Shown: positions 17,532 to 26,733 of the stretch, one piece after another
Position numbering within the stretch: the stretch's first letter is position 1
Layout: each line of letters opens with the position of its first letter
Assembly (NCBI GenBank): GCA_963804245.1
Contig: CAWDPQ010000007.1
Span: 186,001 to 250,000, forward strand
DNA: 64,000 nucleotides
Reading direction: 5' to 3'
From: CAWDPQ01 sp963804245
GTDB lineage: Bacteria > Acidobacteriota > Vicinamibacteria > Vicinamibacterales > 2-12-FULL-66-21
Made by a program: the position numbers and the translations under genes
Notes under the pieces: generated by a model
What the model was told of the DNA's origin: nothing
The model's input: only the letters and a program-made list of their open reading frames with translations
Database searches by the model: none

Positions 17532-20500
17532 ATGTCCCTGCTGCAGCGGGTGCTCGCTCCATTGGCCGACATTCGCCGGGAGGAAACCGTCACCGCCCTC
17601 CTGATGTTCGCCTACTCGTTCCTGGCGATGACGGCCTACAACATCATCCAGCCCCTCACGAGGTCAAAACTGATCTCCAGCCTGGGCGCGGTCAACGTGC
17701 CCTGGGTGATCTTCGGGTCGGGCCTGGTCATCGGCGTGCTCATGCTGGGCTACACGCGAATGGTCAGCGTGCTGCCCCGGCGCTGGGCGTTGCCCATTAC
17801 GCAAGCCATCATGGCCGGCGTCATGATTCTCTTCTGGGCGCTCTTCAGAACACGGGCCGAGTGGGTGTCCGTCGCTGTTCTATTTGTGGGGGCTCCTGCT
17901 CGGCGCCTTGCTCATCAGCCAGTTCTGGACTCTCGCCAACGGCATCTACGACCCGCGCCAGGCCAAACGGCTGTTCGGCTTCATCGGCGGCGGCGTCATG
18001 CTCGGCGGCATGGTCGGCGCCGGTCTCACGGCCGCAATCATCGAGACGGTTGGCGCCAATTCGCTGCTCCTCTGGAGCGCGTTTGCTCTCATCGCCTGCC
18101 TCATCATCGTTTCCATCGTCCTCGGCCGGGAACAGAAGGCGGCCGAAGCGGGCGCCGGCCGTCGACGAGGAACGCGGAGTCAGCATCGCGCGCGCGTTCG
18201 ACCTGATGAGAGAGTCGAAGCAGATCCAGCTCATCGCCCTGGTGATTGGGTTCGGATCGCTTGGCGCTGCGCTCATCGACCAGCAGCTCAACATGGCGGC
18301 CGAAATCTTCAAAGGGGCTGGACGGGAAGATTCGATCGGCGCGTTCCTCGCGCAAGTGCGGTTCTACATCTCGGCCGCGGCGTTCGTCATCCAGGTCTGG
18401 ATCACGCCGCGCATCCACCGCTACCTCGGAATCGGCTTCGCCCTGCTGATCCTGCCGACGAACCTCGGCATCACCGCATCGCTCATCATCGCCTACAAGG
18501 TGCTGTGGGCGCCGGCGTTCTCGAGCGTCATGGATCGCTCGTTCCGTTACACCGTCGACAAGACGACCCGTGAAGTGCTCTTCCTGCCACTGCCCTCGCA
18601 GCTGCGTCAGGAAGTGAAGCCATTCGTCGACGTGACGGTCGACCGCGTCTCACGCGGACTCGGGGCGTTGCTGATGCTGATTCTGATTCAGCCCTGGGGC
18701 CTCGCCCTCGCGTGGTATCAGCTCAGTTACGTCAGCCTGGTGCTGGTCGTGCTGTGGTACTTCATGGCGTTCCGCGCCAAGCGGGAGTACCTCGCTTCGT
18801 TCCGTCGGAGCATCGAACAGCGCGTCGTCAGACCGGAGGAAGTGCGCCTGAGCGGATCCGAGCTGTCGACCGTGGAGTCTCTCGTTCAGGAGCTGGCGCA
18901 TCCGGATCCGGCACGGGTGGTATACGCCATCGACGTGTTGGAATCGCTCGACAAGCGAAATCTCGTGACGCCGCTGCTCCTCTATCACGAGTCGCCGGTG
19001 GTCCGCGTACGCGCGCTGGGAGCGCTGGGCGCGGCGCGTCCCGACATCGCGGAGCGCTGGGCGCCGCACATCCGCCGCATGCTGGGAGATTCGGACCCCG
19101 GGGTCCGCGCCGCAGCAATCAGCGCGCTGACCGTCATCAGTCACGAGGATGCGGCCACACTCGCGCGCCCGATGGTTTCCGATCCCGACCCGCGTATTCG
19201 CATCACGGCGGCGGCTGCGCTCGCCGAAAGCTCGAAGGCGGACGATCACGATGTCGCGGAGGCGACGTTCGTCGGGGCCATCGCAGACACGTCCAACGAA
19301 ACGCGGGACGCGAGACGCGACGTCGCGGTCGCCATCCGGCAGACGGCCGATCCGCGCTTCAAGCGCCTGTTGATTCCGTTGTTGTACGACCCGGTGCCGG
19401 AAGTGGCCGACGAAGCCATGATGAGCGTGCGCGCCAGCGGCACGGGCGATTTCGTCTTCGTGCCGACGCTCGTTGCGCTGCTGCGGCACCGCCGGTTGAA
19501 GGGCCAGGCACGCGCGGTGCTCGTCAGCTACGGCGAGCCGGTGATCGACGTCCTCGCGCACTTCATGCGCGATCCGGAAGAAGACATCTGGGTACGGCGC
19601 CATATCCCGGCGACGCTGGCGCTCATTCCCACTCAGAAGTCAGCGGACGTCCTGGCAGCCGCCCTCGACGAGTCAGATGGATTCCTGCGTTACAAGGTGG
19701 TCACCGCGCTCGAGCGGCTGCGCCGTGAGGGCGGCCAGCTGAACTTCCCGCGCGAAACGATCGAAAAGCTGACGCTGGCGGAGGGACGCCAATATTTCAA
19801 CTACCTCTCTCTGCGCTACAACCTGTTCGGGAAACAGGCGCTGCCGGCCGACTCGCTCCTGGCCCGCGCCCTCGATCAAAAGATCGAGAGAATTGTCGAC
19901 AGGATCTTCCGACTCCTCGGATTGACGTACGACTGGAAGGACATCGGCGCCGCACGCTGGACGCTGCAACACGGCGATCAGAGAACGCGAGCGAGCGCCC
20001 TGGAATATCTCGACAACATTCTGAGCGGTCCCTTGCGCAAACAGATCCTGCTCGTGCTCGAGGAAATGCCGCTCGACGAGAAAGTACGGCGCGGCAACGT
20101 CCTGATAAAGACGCGTCCTCGCGACGTCGAGGAAACGCTCCTGCAACTCATCAACGACGACGATCAGGTGATCGCCGCCTGCGCGATCGACGTTGTCGGG
20201 CAACACAAGGTCTGGGCGCTCGCCGATGACATCGAGCATGTGCTGGCGCATCGCGATGTGCGCGACTGGTACGTGTTCGAAGCGGCGTCGTGGGCGCTGG
20301 CGGAAAAGCGCATGCCGACCGAGCGGCGGCGCGAGCTCTGGCACGAGCCGCTGCCGGCGGCAGAGCTCGCCTCGCGACTGCGAAACTTGCCGCTCTTCGC
20401 CTCCATGAGCGCCGACGAGCTGTTCCGCCTGACCGGTGCCGGCCGTCAGGTACGACACGATCCGGGGAGCGTGCTGCTGCAAGAAGGTGCGGTGCCCGAA

Positions 20501-21220
20501 AGCATTCACTTGCTCCTCGACGGCGGCGTCACGGCGTCGAGCCGAAACGGCGCACCGCGGCGGCTGGAAGCGCCGATGGCGCTGGGGTTCTCGGAGGCAC
20601 TGTCGGGGACGGCAATGGCGGAAACGCTGCGCACCGTCGAACGAGCGGTGACGCTCGTCCTGACGGTCGAGGAGCTTCGCACGCTGCTCTCGGATAACAC
20701 CGATCTCGTGACCGGTCTCTTCACGACGCTGGCCGGTCGAGCCGGCGACGCTGAGGCGGCTGTGCATCCGACCCATGCCGGTGCGGAGTTCGAAGCGCTC
20801 GTCGCCGGCGGGTTCGCGCCGGTCGAAAAGGTGCTGGCGCTGCAGCGCGTTCCGATCTTCTCGCGCGTGTCTGCCGAGGAAATGCGCTATCTCGCCGATA
20901 TCGCGCGGGTTGTCTCGACGAAGGTTGGCGAGCCGCTCTTCACGGAATCCACGCCACCCGCCATCTGGTTACTGCTCGCCGGCGAAGTCGCGCTGGAAAG
21001 CTCGACCGGTGCTCCTCCTCTCACCGCCCGCGGCGGAGACGTCATCGGGTCGATGAGCACGATGGCGGGCCAGGGGCTGGGGAGGTCGGCGAACGTGCGG
21101 CGCGACGTCGTGGCCCTGCGCCTGGACCGGGAGGATCTGCTGTCGCTGACCGGCGAGCGGCCCGAGCTGCTGCGCCAGCTGTTTGCGGGGCTATTCCGGA
21201 ACGAAGCGTTCGTGAGCTGA
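17532..21220 (+). CDS. Npt-like transporter with HEAT repeats and two cyclic-nucleotide-type domains (two frameshifts)
   Basis: Homology continues across three frames. The first part (from ATG 17532, with GAGG 5 nt upstream) ends near 17878; the second (FYLWGLLLGALLISQFW, then DPRQAKRLFGFIGGG) runs to about 18150; the third starts APAVDEERGVSIARAF and continues to 21220. Each junction needs removal of one base, the second beside GGG at 18150-18152. The intact protein would be about 1,228 residues: membrane transporter, HEAT repeats (about 430-930), and two CAP_ED-type domains (FASMSADELFRLTGAGRQV and FSRVSAEEMRYLADIA). Together they suggest a transporter gated or tethered by nucleotide-sensing modules. 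It is a paralogue of the divergent gene ending at 17458. Assembly error is more likely than decay because the downstream frame is clean for 1 kb codons. Confidence 0.78.
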
Positions 21221-21221
21221 A

Positions 21222-21322
21222 CTTCCGGCTGAAGCCGGAAGCCACGTTTGTATCAGCGTTCGTAGCTTCCGCCTTCAGGCGGAATGTGCGTCGCGTTCGT
21301 GGCTTCCGCCTTCAGGCGGAAG
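21222..21322. repeat. Three palindromic repeats, CTTCCGCC-family
   Basis: CTTCCGGCT-GA-AGCCGGAAG (21222-21241), TTCCGCCT-TC-AGGCGGAA (21267-21284) and CTTCCGCCT-TC-AGGCGGAAG (21303-21322) are near-perfect hairpins with 2-nt loops. They lie between convergent genes and may stop transcription on both strands. The same family recurs at 43097 and twice at 54657-54711. The loop of the third copy forms the transketolase stop codon. Confidence 0.85.
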
Positions 21323-23189
21323 TGTGCGCCCGCGCCGCCTTCTTCACATTACGAACAGCGGCGACGATGTGACGGGCGGAGATGCCGTAGCGGTCGACGA
21401 GCTCGTCGGGTTGACCGCTGTGCGGGATCTCCCGCACCGCCAGGCGGCGCACCGTGATGCCGGCGGGAGCGACGGCTTCGCTCACCGCATCCCCCAGCCC
21501 GCCCGCCGCGTAGTGATCTTCAACCGTGATGATCGCGCCGCCGGCGGCGCGCGCGGTTTCGATGAGCGTCTTGGCATCGATCGGCTCGACGGAATATGCG
21601 TCGATGACGGTGATGCCGATCCCCTCTGCCTTCAATTGGTCGTAGGCCTTCAGCGCCTCGAAGACCGTCACGCCGGCACCAACGACCACCGCCTCGTCGC
21701 TGTTCCCCCGCCGCAACACCTTGGAGCCTCCGATCGGGAAGGAATCGCCGACTTCGTAGATGACGGGGGTCTTCGGCCGAGACGTGCGCATGTAGGCCGG
21801 CCCTTTGTAGCGCGCCATCTCGACGATCAACCGTTCCGTGCTGACGCCGTCGCATGGATACAGCACCGCACAACCCGGAACAGCGCGCATCATCGCGAGA
21901 TCCTCGAGAGCCATTTGCGATGGACCGTCTTCGCCGATCGACACGCCAGCGTGGGAGCCGGCGTACTTGATGTTGGAGAAGGAAACGCCGGCCATGCGGA
22001 TGAAATCGGCAGCGCGGGTCAGGAAGCAGGCAAACGTCGACGGAAACGGGATCGCTCCGCGCGCCGCCAGGCCCATTGCCGCACCGATCATTCCCTGCTC
22101 GGCGATGAAGCATTCGTAGAACCGCTTCGGGTGCGCCTTCTCGAACCGGTCGCTGAAGGTGGAATTCTTGACGTCAGCGTCGAGCGCCACGACGCGCTGG
22201 TCGACGCCGCCGAGCGCAGCCAGGCCGGTTCCCCACGCCTCACGCGTGGCGACGAGGTCACCCTTCTTGTAGGCGGGCGCCGGCATGCGGGAGTAATCGG
22301 GCTCTCCCGGCTCTGGAGCACCCGGCTTCGGCGACTCGATGCGTGGTGACTCTTCTCCCGGAATCAGCTGCGCCTCGAGCTCGGCGATCGCCTTGTCCGC
22401 TTCTTCCCCTTTCTTCAGCGCCTTGCCATGCCAGCCGTCCTTGCCCTCGATCGCCTTGATCCCTTTGCCCTTGATCGTGCGGGCGACGATCGCGGTGGGA
22501 CGGCCTTTCGTGGCGCGCGCGGTTGCGAACGCGTCGAGCAGCGACTTGATATCGTGCCCGTCGACGACGATCGCGTGCCAGCCGAACGCGTTCCAGCGCC
22601 GCTCGATCTCCGCCATGTTGTGATCGAACTGTGCCGCACGGCTCTGGCCCAGACCGTTGACGTCGACGATGGCGCACAGGTTGTCGAGCTCGTAGAACTG
22701 CGAGATGTTCGCCGCTTCCCACACCGAACCTTCAGCGATCTCGCCGTCGCCGAGGAGCGCATACGTCCGGTAGTCGGACTCGATGCGCCGCGCGTTCAGC
22801 GCGATGCCGACGGCCGCACACATCCCTTGCCCCAGGGATCCCGTGGCGACGTCCACGAACGGGAGTCGTGGCGTCGGATGCCCCTCCAGATCGGAGTCCA
22901 TCCTGCGCAGCTCGAGCTGTTTTTCACGCGGAAAGAGGCCCGCTTCGGCCCACGCGGCATACAGGATCGGTGCGGCATGGCCCTTCGACAGCACGAACCG
23001 GTCCGCGTACGGATTGCGCGGATTCTTCGGGTCGTAGCGCATCTCCGCGAAGAACAGCACGGCGACGATTTCGGCCGCCGAGAGGCAGGTCGTGGGATGT
23101 CCGCTGCCGGCTTCGGTCGTCGACCGCACGCAGTCGATGCGCAGCCGCGTGGCGATGTTGTGCAGTGTGGGAGTGGACGTGGTAGCCAT
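21312..23189 (-). CDS. tkt: Transketolase
   Basis: The 625-residue thiamine-diphosphate enzyme moves two-carbon units in the pentose phosphate pathway. Visible motifs are GSGHPTTCLSAAEI and LSKGHAAPILYAAW (N-terminal active site), GDGEIAEGSVWEAA (cofactor-binding GDG...), and in the pyrimidine domain FIAEQGMIGAAMGLA with the catalytic Glu. The length and order match the short, animal-like transketolase type. It starts at ATG 23189 and lies 38 nt downstream of the DUF255 gene on the same strand. The last residues (TSA) and the TGA stop are encoded by a palindromic repeat (21303-21322), so the C-terminus was shaped by that element. Confidence 0.95.
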   Translation of the reverse strand: MATTSTPTLHNIATRLRIDCVRSTTEAGSGHPTTCLSAAEIVAVLFFAEMRYDPKNPRNPYADRFVLSKGHAAPILYAAWAEAGLFPREKQLELRRMDSDLEGHPTPRLPFVDVATGSLGQGMCAAVGIALNARRIESDYRTYALLGDGEIAEGSVWEAANISQFYELDNLCAIVDVNGLGQSRAAQFDHNMAEIERRWNAFGWHAIVVDGHDIKSLLDAFATARATKGRPTAIVARTIKGKGIKAIEGKDGWHGKALKKGEEADKAIAELEAQLIPGEESPRIESPKPGAPEPGEPDYSRMPAPAYKKGDLVATREAWGTGLAALGGVDQRVVALDADVKNSTFSDRFEKAHPKRFYECFIAEQGMIGAAMGLAARGAIPFPSTFACFLTRAADFIRMAGVSFSNIKYAGSHAGVSIGEDGPSQMALEDLAMMRAVPGCAVLYPCDGVSTERLIVEMARYKGPAYMRTSRPKTPVIYEVGDSFPIGGSKVLRRGNSDEAVVVGAGVTVFEALKAYDQLKAEGIGITVIDAYSVEPIDAKTLIETARAAGGAIITVEDHYAAGGLGDAVSEAVAPAGITVRRLAVREIPHSGQPDELVDRYGISARHIVAAVRNVKKAARAHTSA

Positions 23190-23227
23190 GGGAATTCGCT
23201 AAATGTGCCGAAGAAACCGAAAGTCTA

Positions 23228-24721
23228 TCACTTGACTCCAGCCTCGCGCACAGCGAGCACGTAGTGCGCGGCCAGCGGTCCCTGCGCCGCCGCCTGAGCC
23301 GCAACCGCCCGCAACGTTTCGTCCGCGAGGCCGGCGAATTCGTTGTCACCGGAAACCGCGGCAAGACGTCGCAGCATTCGGGCCGCTTCGCAATTGACGA
23401 CGAACGGTTTCAACGGATGCCGCAGCAGGCCGACGTCGTGCGCGTCGGAAGCCCGATCGAAGAATCCGCCGCCACGTTCGTCGCGGCAGGCGATGACCGC
23501 CTGGCGCGCCAGCTCCTCGGCCATCATTTCGTAGACGATGTCGCCGGTGACGTCGAAGGCGTCGAGGTGCGCAGACGCCATGGCAATCTGATCGTCGACC
23601 AGACCGCGCACTTCCTGATCGCCCTCGATACAGTGCGCCACGCCGCCACCGGGCCGGTAGTGGCGAAGCACGACGCGCTCCAGCGATCGCAGCGCGAACG
23701 TCCGCAAGCCATCGTCGCTGAAAACGCGCGCCGCGCGCAGCGCCGCTGAAACCATCGTCGCATTGGGCGGCGGAGAGCAGCGTGCTATCGACGGGCGGCG
23801 CCGGTCGGACCGCACGCGCGCTCGCGTCGGCGAGCTCGTAGTACTCCGGCGCCTCCTGTTGCGAAGCGGCCCAGCCGCCGTCCTGAACGTCGGCCAGCGT
23901 CTGCTGAACATAGCCAAGGACATCGGCCGCGCGCTCCGCGTAACGCGCGAGATTCAGGGTCTCGAAGCCATCGAGGTAGAGCACGAGCAGCGAGGCATTC
24001 ACGTCGAGCAGCTTCTCGGACTGCGGGCGCGTCCAGTCCGACTCGTTGGCGTACCTGAAGAAGCCTCCGTCGACCTCGTCGTACAACCCACCCCACCCCA
24101 TCGCGTCGAGGCACGTCGTGGCCATCTCGGCGTACGGCGAGTCGCGGTCGGCGCGAGCATGCGCCAATGCCAGGTGGATCGGCGCAGGATGTGGAAACCG
24201 CGGCACGCCGCCAAACGTGCCGTCATGAGCGTCGTAGGTGCCGAACACCGCCGCTTCGATGTCGTCGACGGCCAAGGTTTCCTGTCGGTGGACATCGTCG
24301 CCACCGTTTCCGCTGTCTTGTCCCGCGCCCCGAATGTGGCCAAGTCCTGGCGACGCGGCATCGCGGCGGCCGCACCATCGACGGCGTCGACTACGCGTTG
24401 CAGGACGGATGGCAGACGATCGATGCCGACGAACGTGCCGCCGCCGAGAATCTCGCCGTGGGCGTTGAGAAACGCAGTGGTCGGCCACCCGCCGAGCGTG
24501 TAACGGCTGCTGATATCCGGCCGCCGATCGGCGTCAACGCGGATCGGCACGAACCGCTCGGCAATGAGCCCGGCGACGGCGGAATCGGCATAGCTTGTTC
24601 GATCCATTTCGTCACAGCCGCGCGACCACGTCGTGACAATCGAAAGCAGGACCGGTTTTCGTTCGGCTTTGGCACGTGCGAACGCCGCCGCGCTCCACGG
24701 TAGCCAGTCGATGCCGCTCAT
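23228..24721 (-). CDS. Thioredoxin-domain (DUF255 / YyaL, SSP411-like) protein, two compensating frameshifts
   Basis: The N-terminal part (IDWLPWSAAAFARAKAERKP, then GGWPTTAFLNAHG) is a DUF255 thioredoxin-like domain, and the rest is the six-hairpin-type barrel of this family (GGLYDEVDGGFFRYA, KLLDVNASLL, and NATMVSAALRAARVF). The frame changes near 24278 beside TTT, where one base seems missing, and returns near 23766 beside GGG, where one seems extra. The usual CxxC of DUF255 is replaced by WSRGC, so only one cysteine remains and disulfide chemistry is doubtful. ATG 24721 is preferred over TTG 24730. The -10 at 24730-24735 is shared with the divergent gene. Function in bacteria is unknown. 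Confidence 0.75.
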
Positions 24722-24729
24722 CAGCGTCA

Positions 24730-24737
24730 ATTATAAT
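24730..24737. promoter_or_regulatory. Palindromic ATTATAAT, candidate shared -10 for two divergent leaderless genes
   Basis: The 8-bp sequence is its own reverse complement and contains TATAAT on both strands. The plus-strand hexamer (24732-24737) ends 6 nt before ATG 24744; the minus-strand hexamer (24735-24730) ends 8 nt before ATG 24721. Both transcripts would then start at or within a couple of bases of their start codons. No -35 was recognised for either. Confidence 0.55.
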
Positions 24738-24743
24738 GAGCGG

Positions 24744-25229
24744 ATGCTTGCGCTGCGGTATGCCGCGGTGCTGGCGCTTGCGGTGTGGGTGGGCGGTTTG
24801 ATCGCGCTCGCTGCCGTGGTGGCGCCTGCGATGTTCGACGTCCTCGGATCGACGGGTGCTGGCGGCCGGCTGCAGGCGGCAACGCTCTTCGCCGAAACAC
24901 TCCGCAGGTTCGATCGGAGCGCGTATGTCTGCAGCGGCGTGATACTCGTCAGCCTTGCGGCGCGCGCCGTACTTGGGCCCCGGCCAAGACGATTCGCCGT
25001 TCGCGCCTCCATTGCTGGTCTGATGCTGGCGGCCACGGCGTGGACCGGATTCGTCGTGGCACCAGATATCGTACGGACGCAGAAGGAGATCGGCGGACTG
25101 CCCTCCAGCCTTCCAGAAAACGACCCGCGCCGAACCGAATTCGCTCGCCTCCATCAGCTGGCGACCGTGCTCCAGCTGGTGCCGCTCGCCGGCGGTCTGA
25201 CGCTGTTGTTCTGGGAATTGAAAGATTGA
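24744..25229 (+). CDS. DUF4149-family membrane protein
   Basis: The 161-residue protein has four predicted membrane helices: AAVLALAVWVGGLIALAAVV at the start, a second near VCSGVILVSLAARAVL, ASIAGLMLAATAWTGFVVA, and a last one near the C-terminus (LATVLQLVPLAGGLTLLFW). The pattern WVGG...F is typical of DUF4149 (TMEM205-like), whose function is unknown. The ATG at 24744 is 6 nt after a perfect TATAAT and lacks a ribosome-binding site, so a leaderless mRNA is likely. It heads an operon reaching the proline dehydrogenase gene. Confidence 0.82.
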   Translation: MLALRYAAVLALAVWVGGLIALAAVVAPAMFDVLGSTGAGGRLQAATLFAETLRRFDRSAYVCSGVILVSLAARAVLGPRPRRFAVRASIAGLMLAATAWTGFVVAPDIVRTQKEIGGLPSSLPENDPRRTEFARLHQLATVLQLVPLAGGLTLLFWELKD

Positions 25230-25240
25230 GGATAGTAGAC

Positions 25241-25720
25241 GTGCCACGTGCTTTGACAAACTACCTGCAAGTACTCGACGAGGTCCGAGCCGCCATCGAC
25301 GACGAACCGGACGCCACTGGCGCGATGGAGGCCACGGTGCGGCGGCTCTACGATCGCGTGCCCGATTACAACTGGGTCGGCATCTACCTGCTCTACGGCA
25401 ACGAACTGGCGCTCGGCCCCTTCGTTGGCGATCCTTCCCCCCACACACGCATTCCGCTCGGGCGCGGCATCTGCGGCGCTGCCGCCGCCGAAAAACAAAC
25501 CATCATCGTCGACGACGTGAATGCGGATCCGCGGTATCTGGCGTGCAGCGTGAAAACGCGCTCCGAGATCGTCGTGCCCATCCTCAGCTTTGATGGAGCG
25601 CACGACGTCCTCGGCGAGATTGACATCGACAGCGATCGGCTGGCAGCGTTCGGCGCTGAGGACAAGAAGTTGCTCGAGGCCATCGCGGCGCTGCTCGCGC
25701 CCCGCCTGGCCCGCGCGTGA
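25241..25720 (+). CDS. GAF-domain protein, free methionine-(R)-sulfoxide reductase-like
   Basis: A 159-residue single GAF domain. The pattern NWVGIYLL, LGRGICGAAAAEKQTIIVDDV, SEIVVPI, and LGEIDIDSD matches the fRMsr family, which reduces free methionine-R-sulfoxide. Of the cysteines used by that family, one in the YLACS region and one in GICG are visible; the full catalytic set is not clear, so it may be a GAF sensor instead. Start GTG 25241 follows GAGGAT by 7 nt. The stop overlaps the next gene by 4 bp (GTGA). Confidence 0.75.
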   Translation: MPRALTNYLQVLDEVRAAIDDEPDATGAMEATVRRLYDRVPDYNWVGIYLLYGNELALGPFVGDPSPHTRIPLGRGICGAAAAEKQTIIVDDVNADPRYLACSVKTRSEIVVPILSFDGAHDVLGEIDIDSDRLAAFGAEDKKLLEAIAALLAPRLARA

Positions 25721-26733
25721 CGCGGGACATGACCCGCGTCGTCACTCTGATTCCTGGCGACGGCATCGGGCCCGAGGTGACCGAGGCGGTTGTCCGCATT
25801 CTTGCCGTGGCGCGGGTGCCGATCGACTGGGAGCGGCACGATGCGGGCGTCACCGCCTTCAAGCGGTTCAATACGTCTCTGCCCGCCGAGCTGCTCGACT
25901 CCATTCGCCGCAACAAGGTGGCGCTGAAAGGTCCGGTCACCACCCCTATCGGGGAAGGGTTTACGAGCGTGAACGTCGGCCTGCGGAAGGCGCTGGACCT
26001 TTATGCCAACCTCCGTCCGGTGAAGAACCTCGAAGGCGTCGACAGCCGCTTTCAGAATGTGGACCTCATCGTCGTTCGTGAGAACACCGAAGACCTCTAC
26101 TCGGGGCTCGAGCACGAAGTGGTGCCGGGTGTCGTCGAGAGCCTCAAAATCATCACCGATCGGGCGTCGACGCGAATCGCCGAATTCGCCTTCGCCCACG
26201 CCAAAGCCAATGGGCGAAAGCGCGTCACCGCCATCCACAAGGCGAACATCATGAAGCTCGGCGACGGGCTGTTCCTCAACTGCACGCGGAAGGTCTCACG
26301 ATCGCACACCGACCTCACCTACGATGAGCGTATAGTCGATGCCGTCTGCATGCAGCTCGTGATGTTTCCGGAGAGATTTGACGTATTGTTGCTTCCGAAC
26401 CTTTACGGTGACATCGTCTCGGATCTCTGCGCCGGACTGGTTGGCGGGCTGGGTGTCGTGCCGGGGGCGAACATGGGCGTGGATTCCGCGATTTTCGAAG
26501 CGGTTCACGGCAGTGCTCCCGACATCGCCAACAAGAACATGGCGAACCCGACGGCCCTGCTGCTGTCGGCGCTGATGATGCTCGACTACATCGGCGAAAC
26601 AGCGCATGGCCAGCGCATTCGTGCCGCGCTCGGCCGCGTGCTGACCCGGGGCGAAGTTCGGACACGCGACATGGGCGGAACGGCAAGCACGACGGAGTTC
26701 ACCGACGCCATCTGCCGCGAACTGGAGAAATGA
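25717..26733 (+). CDS. NAD-type isocitrate / isopropylmalate dehydrogenase family protein
   Basis: The 338-residue protein has the family opening VTLIPGDGIGPEV, then LKGPVTTPIGEGFTSVNVGL, LYANLRPVKNL, the signature NLYGDIVSDLCAGLVGGLG, and AVHGSAPDIA near the C-terminus. ENTEDLYSGLEHE fits isocitrate dehydrogenase of the short, mitochondrial-IDH3-like group better than LeuB. It would make 2-oxoglutarate from isocitrate with NAD. The GTG at 25717 overlaps the previous stop; ATG 25729 (MTRVVTLIPGDG) is an alternative with GCGGGA just upstream. The next gene overlaps by 4 bp. A downstream proline dehydrogenase also feeds 2-oxoglutarate metabolism. Confidence 0.85.
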   Translation: MTRDMTRVVTLIPGDGIGPEVTEAVVRILAVARVPIDWERHDAGVTAFKRFNTSLPAELLDSIRRNKVALKGPVTTPIGEGFTSVNVGLRKALDLYANLRPVKNLEGVDSRFQNVDLIVVRENTEDLYSGLEHEVVPGVVESLKIITDRASTRIAEFAFAHAKANGRKRVTAIHKANIMKLGDGLFLNCTRKVSRSHTDLTYDERIVDAVCMQLVMFPERFDVLLLPNLYGDIVSDLCAGLVGGLGVVPGANMGVDSAIFEAVHGSAPDIANKNMANPTALLLSALMMLDYIGETAHGQRIRAALGRVLTRGEVRTRDMGGTASTTEFTDAICRELEK

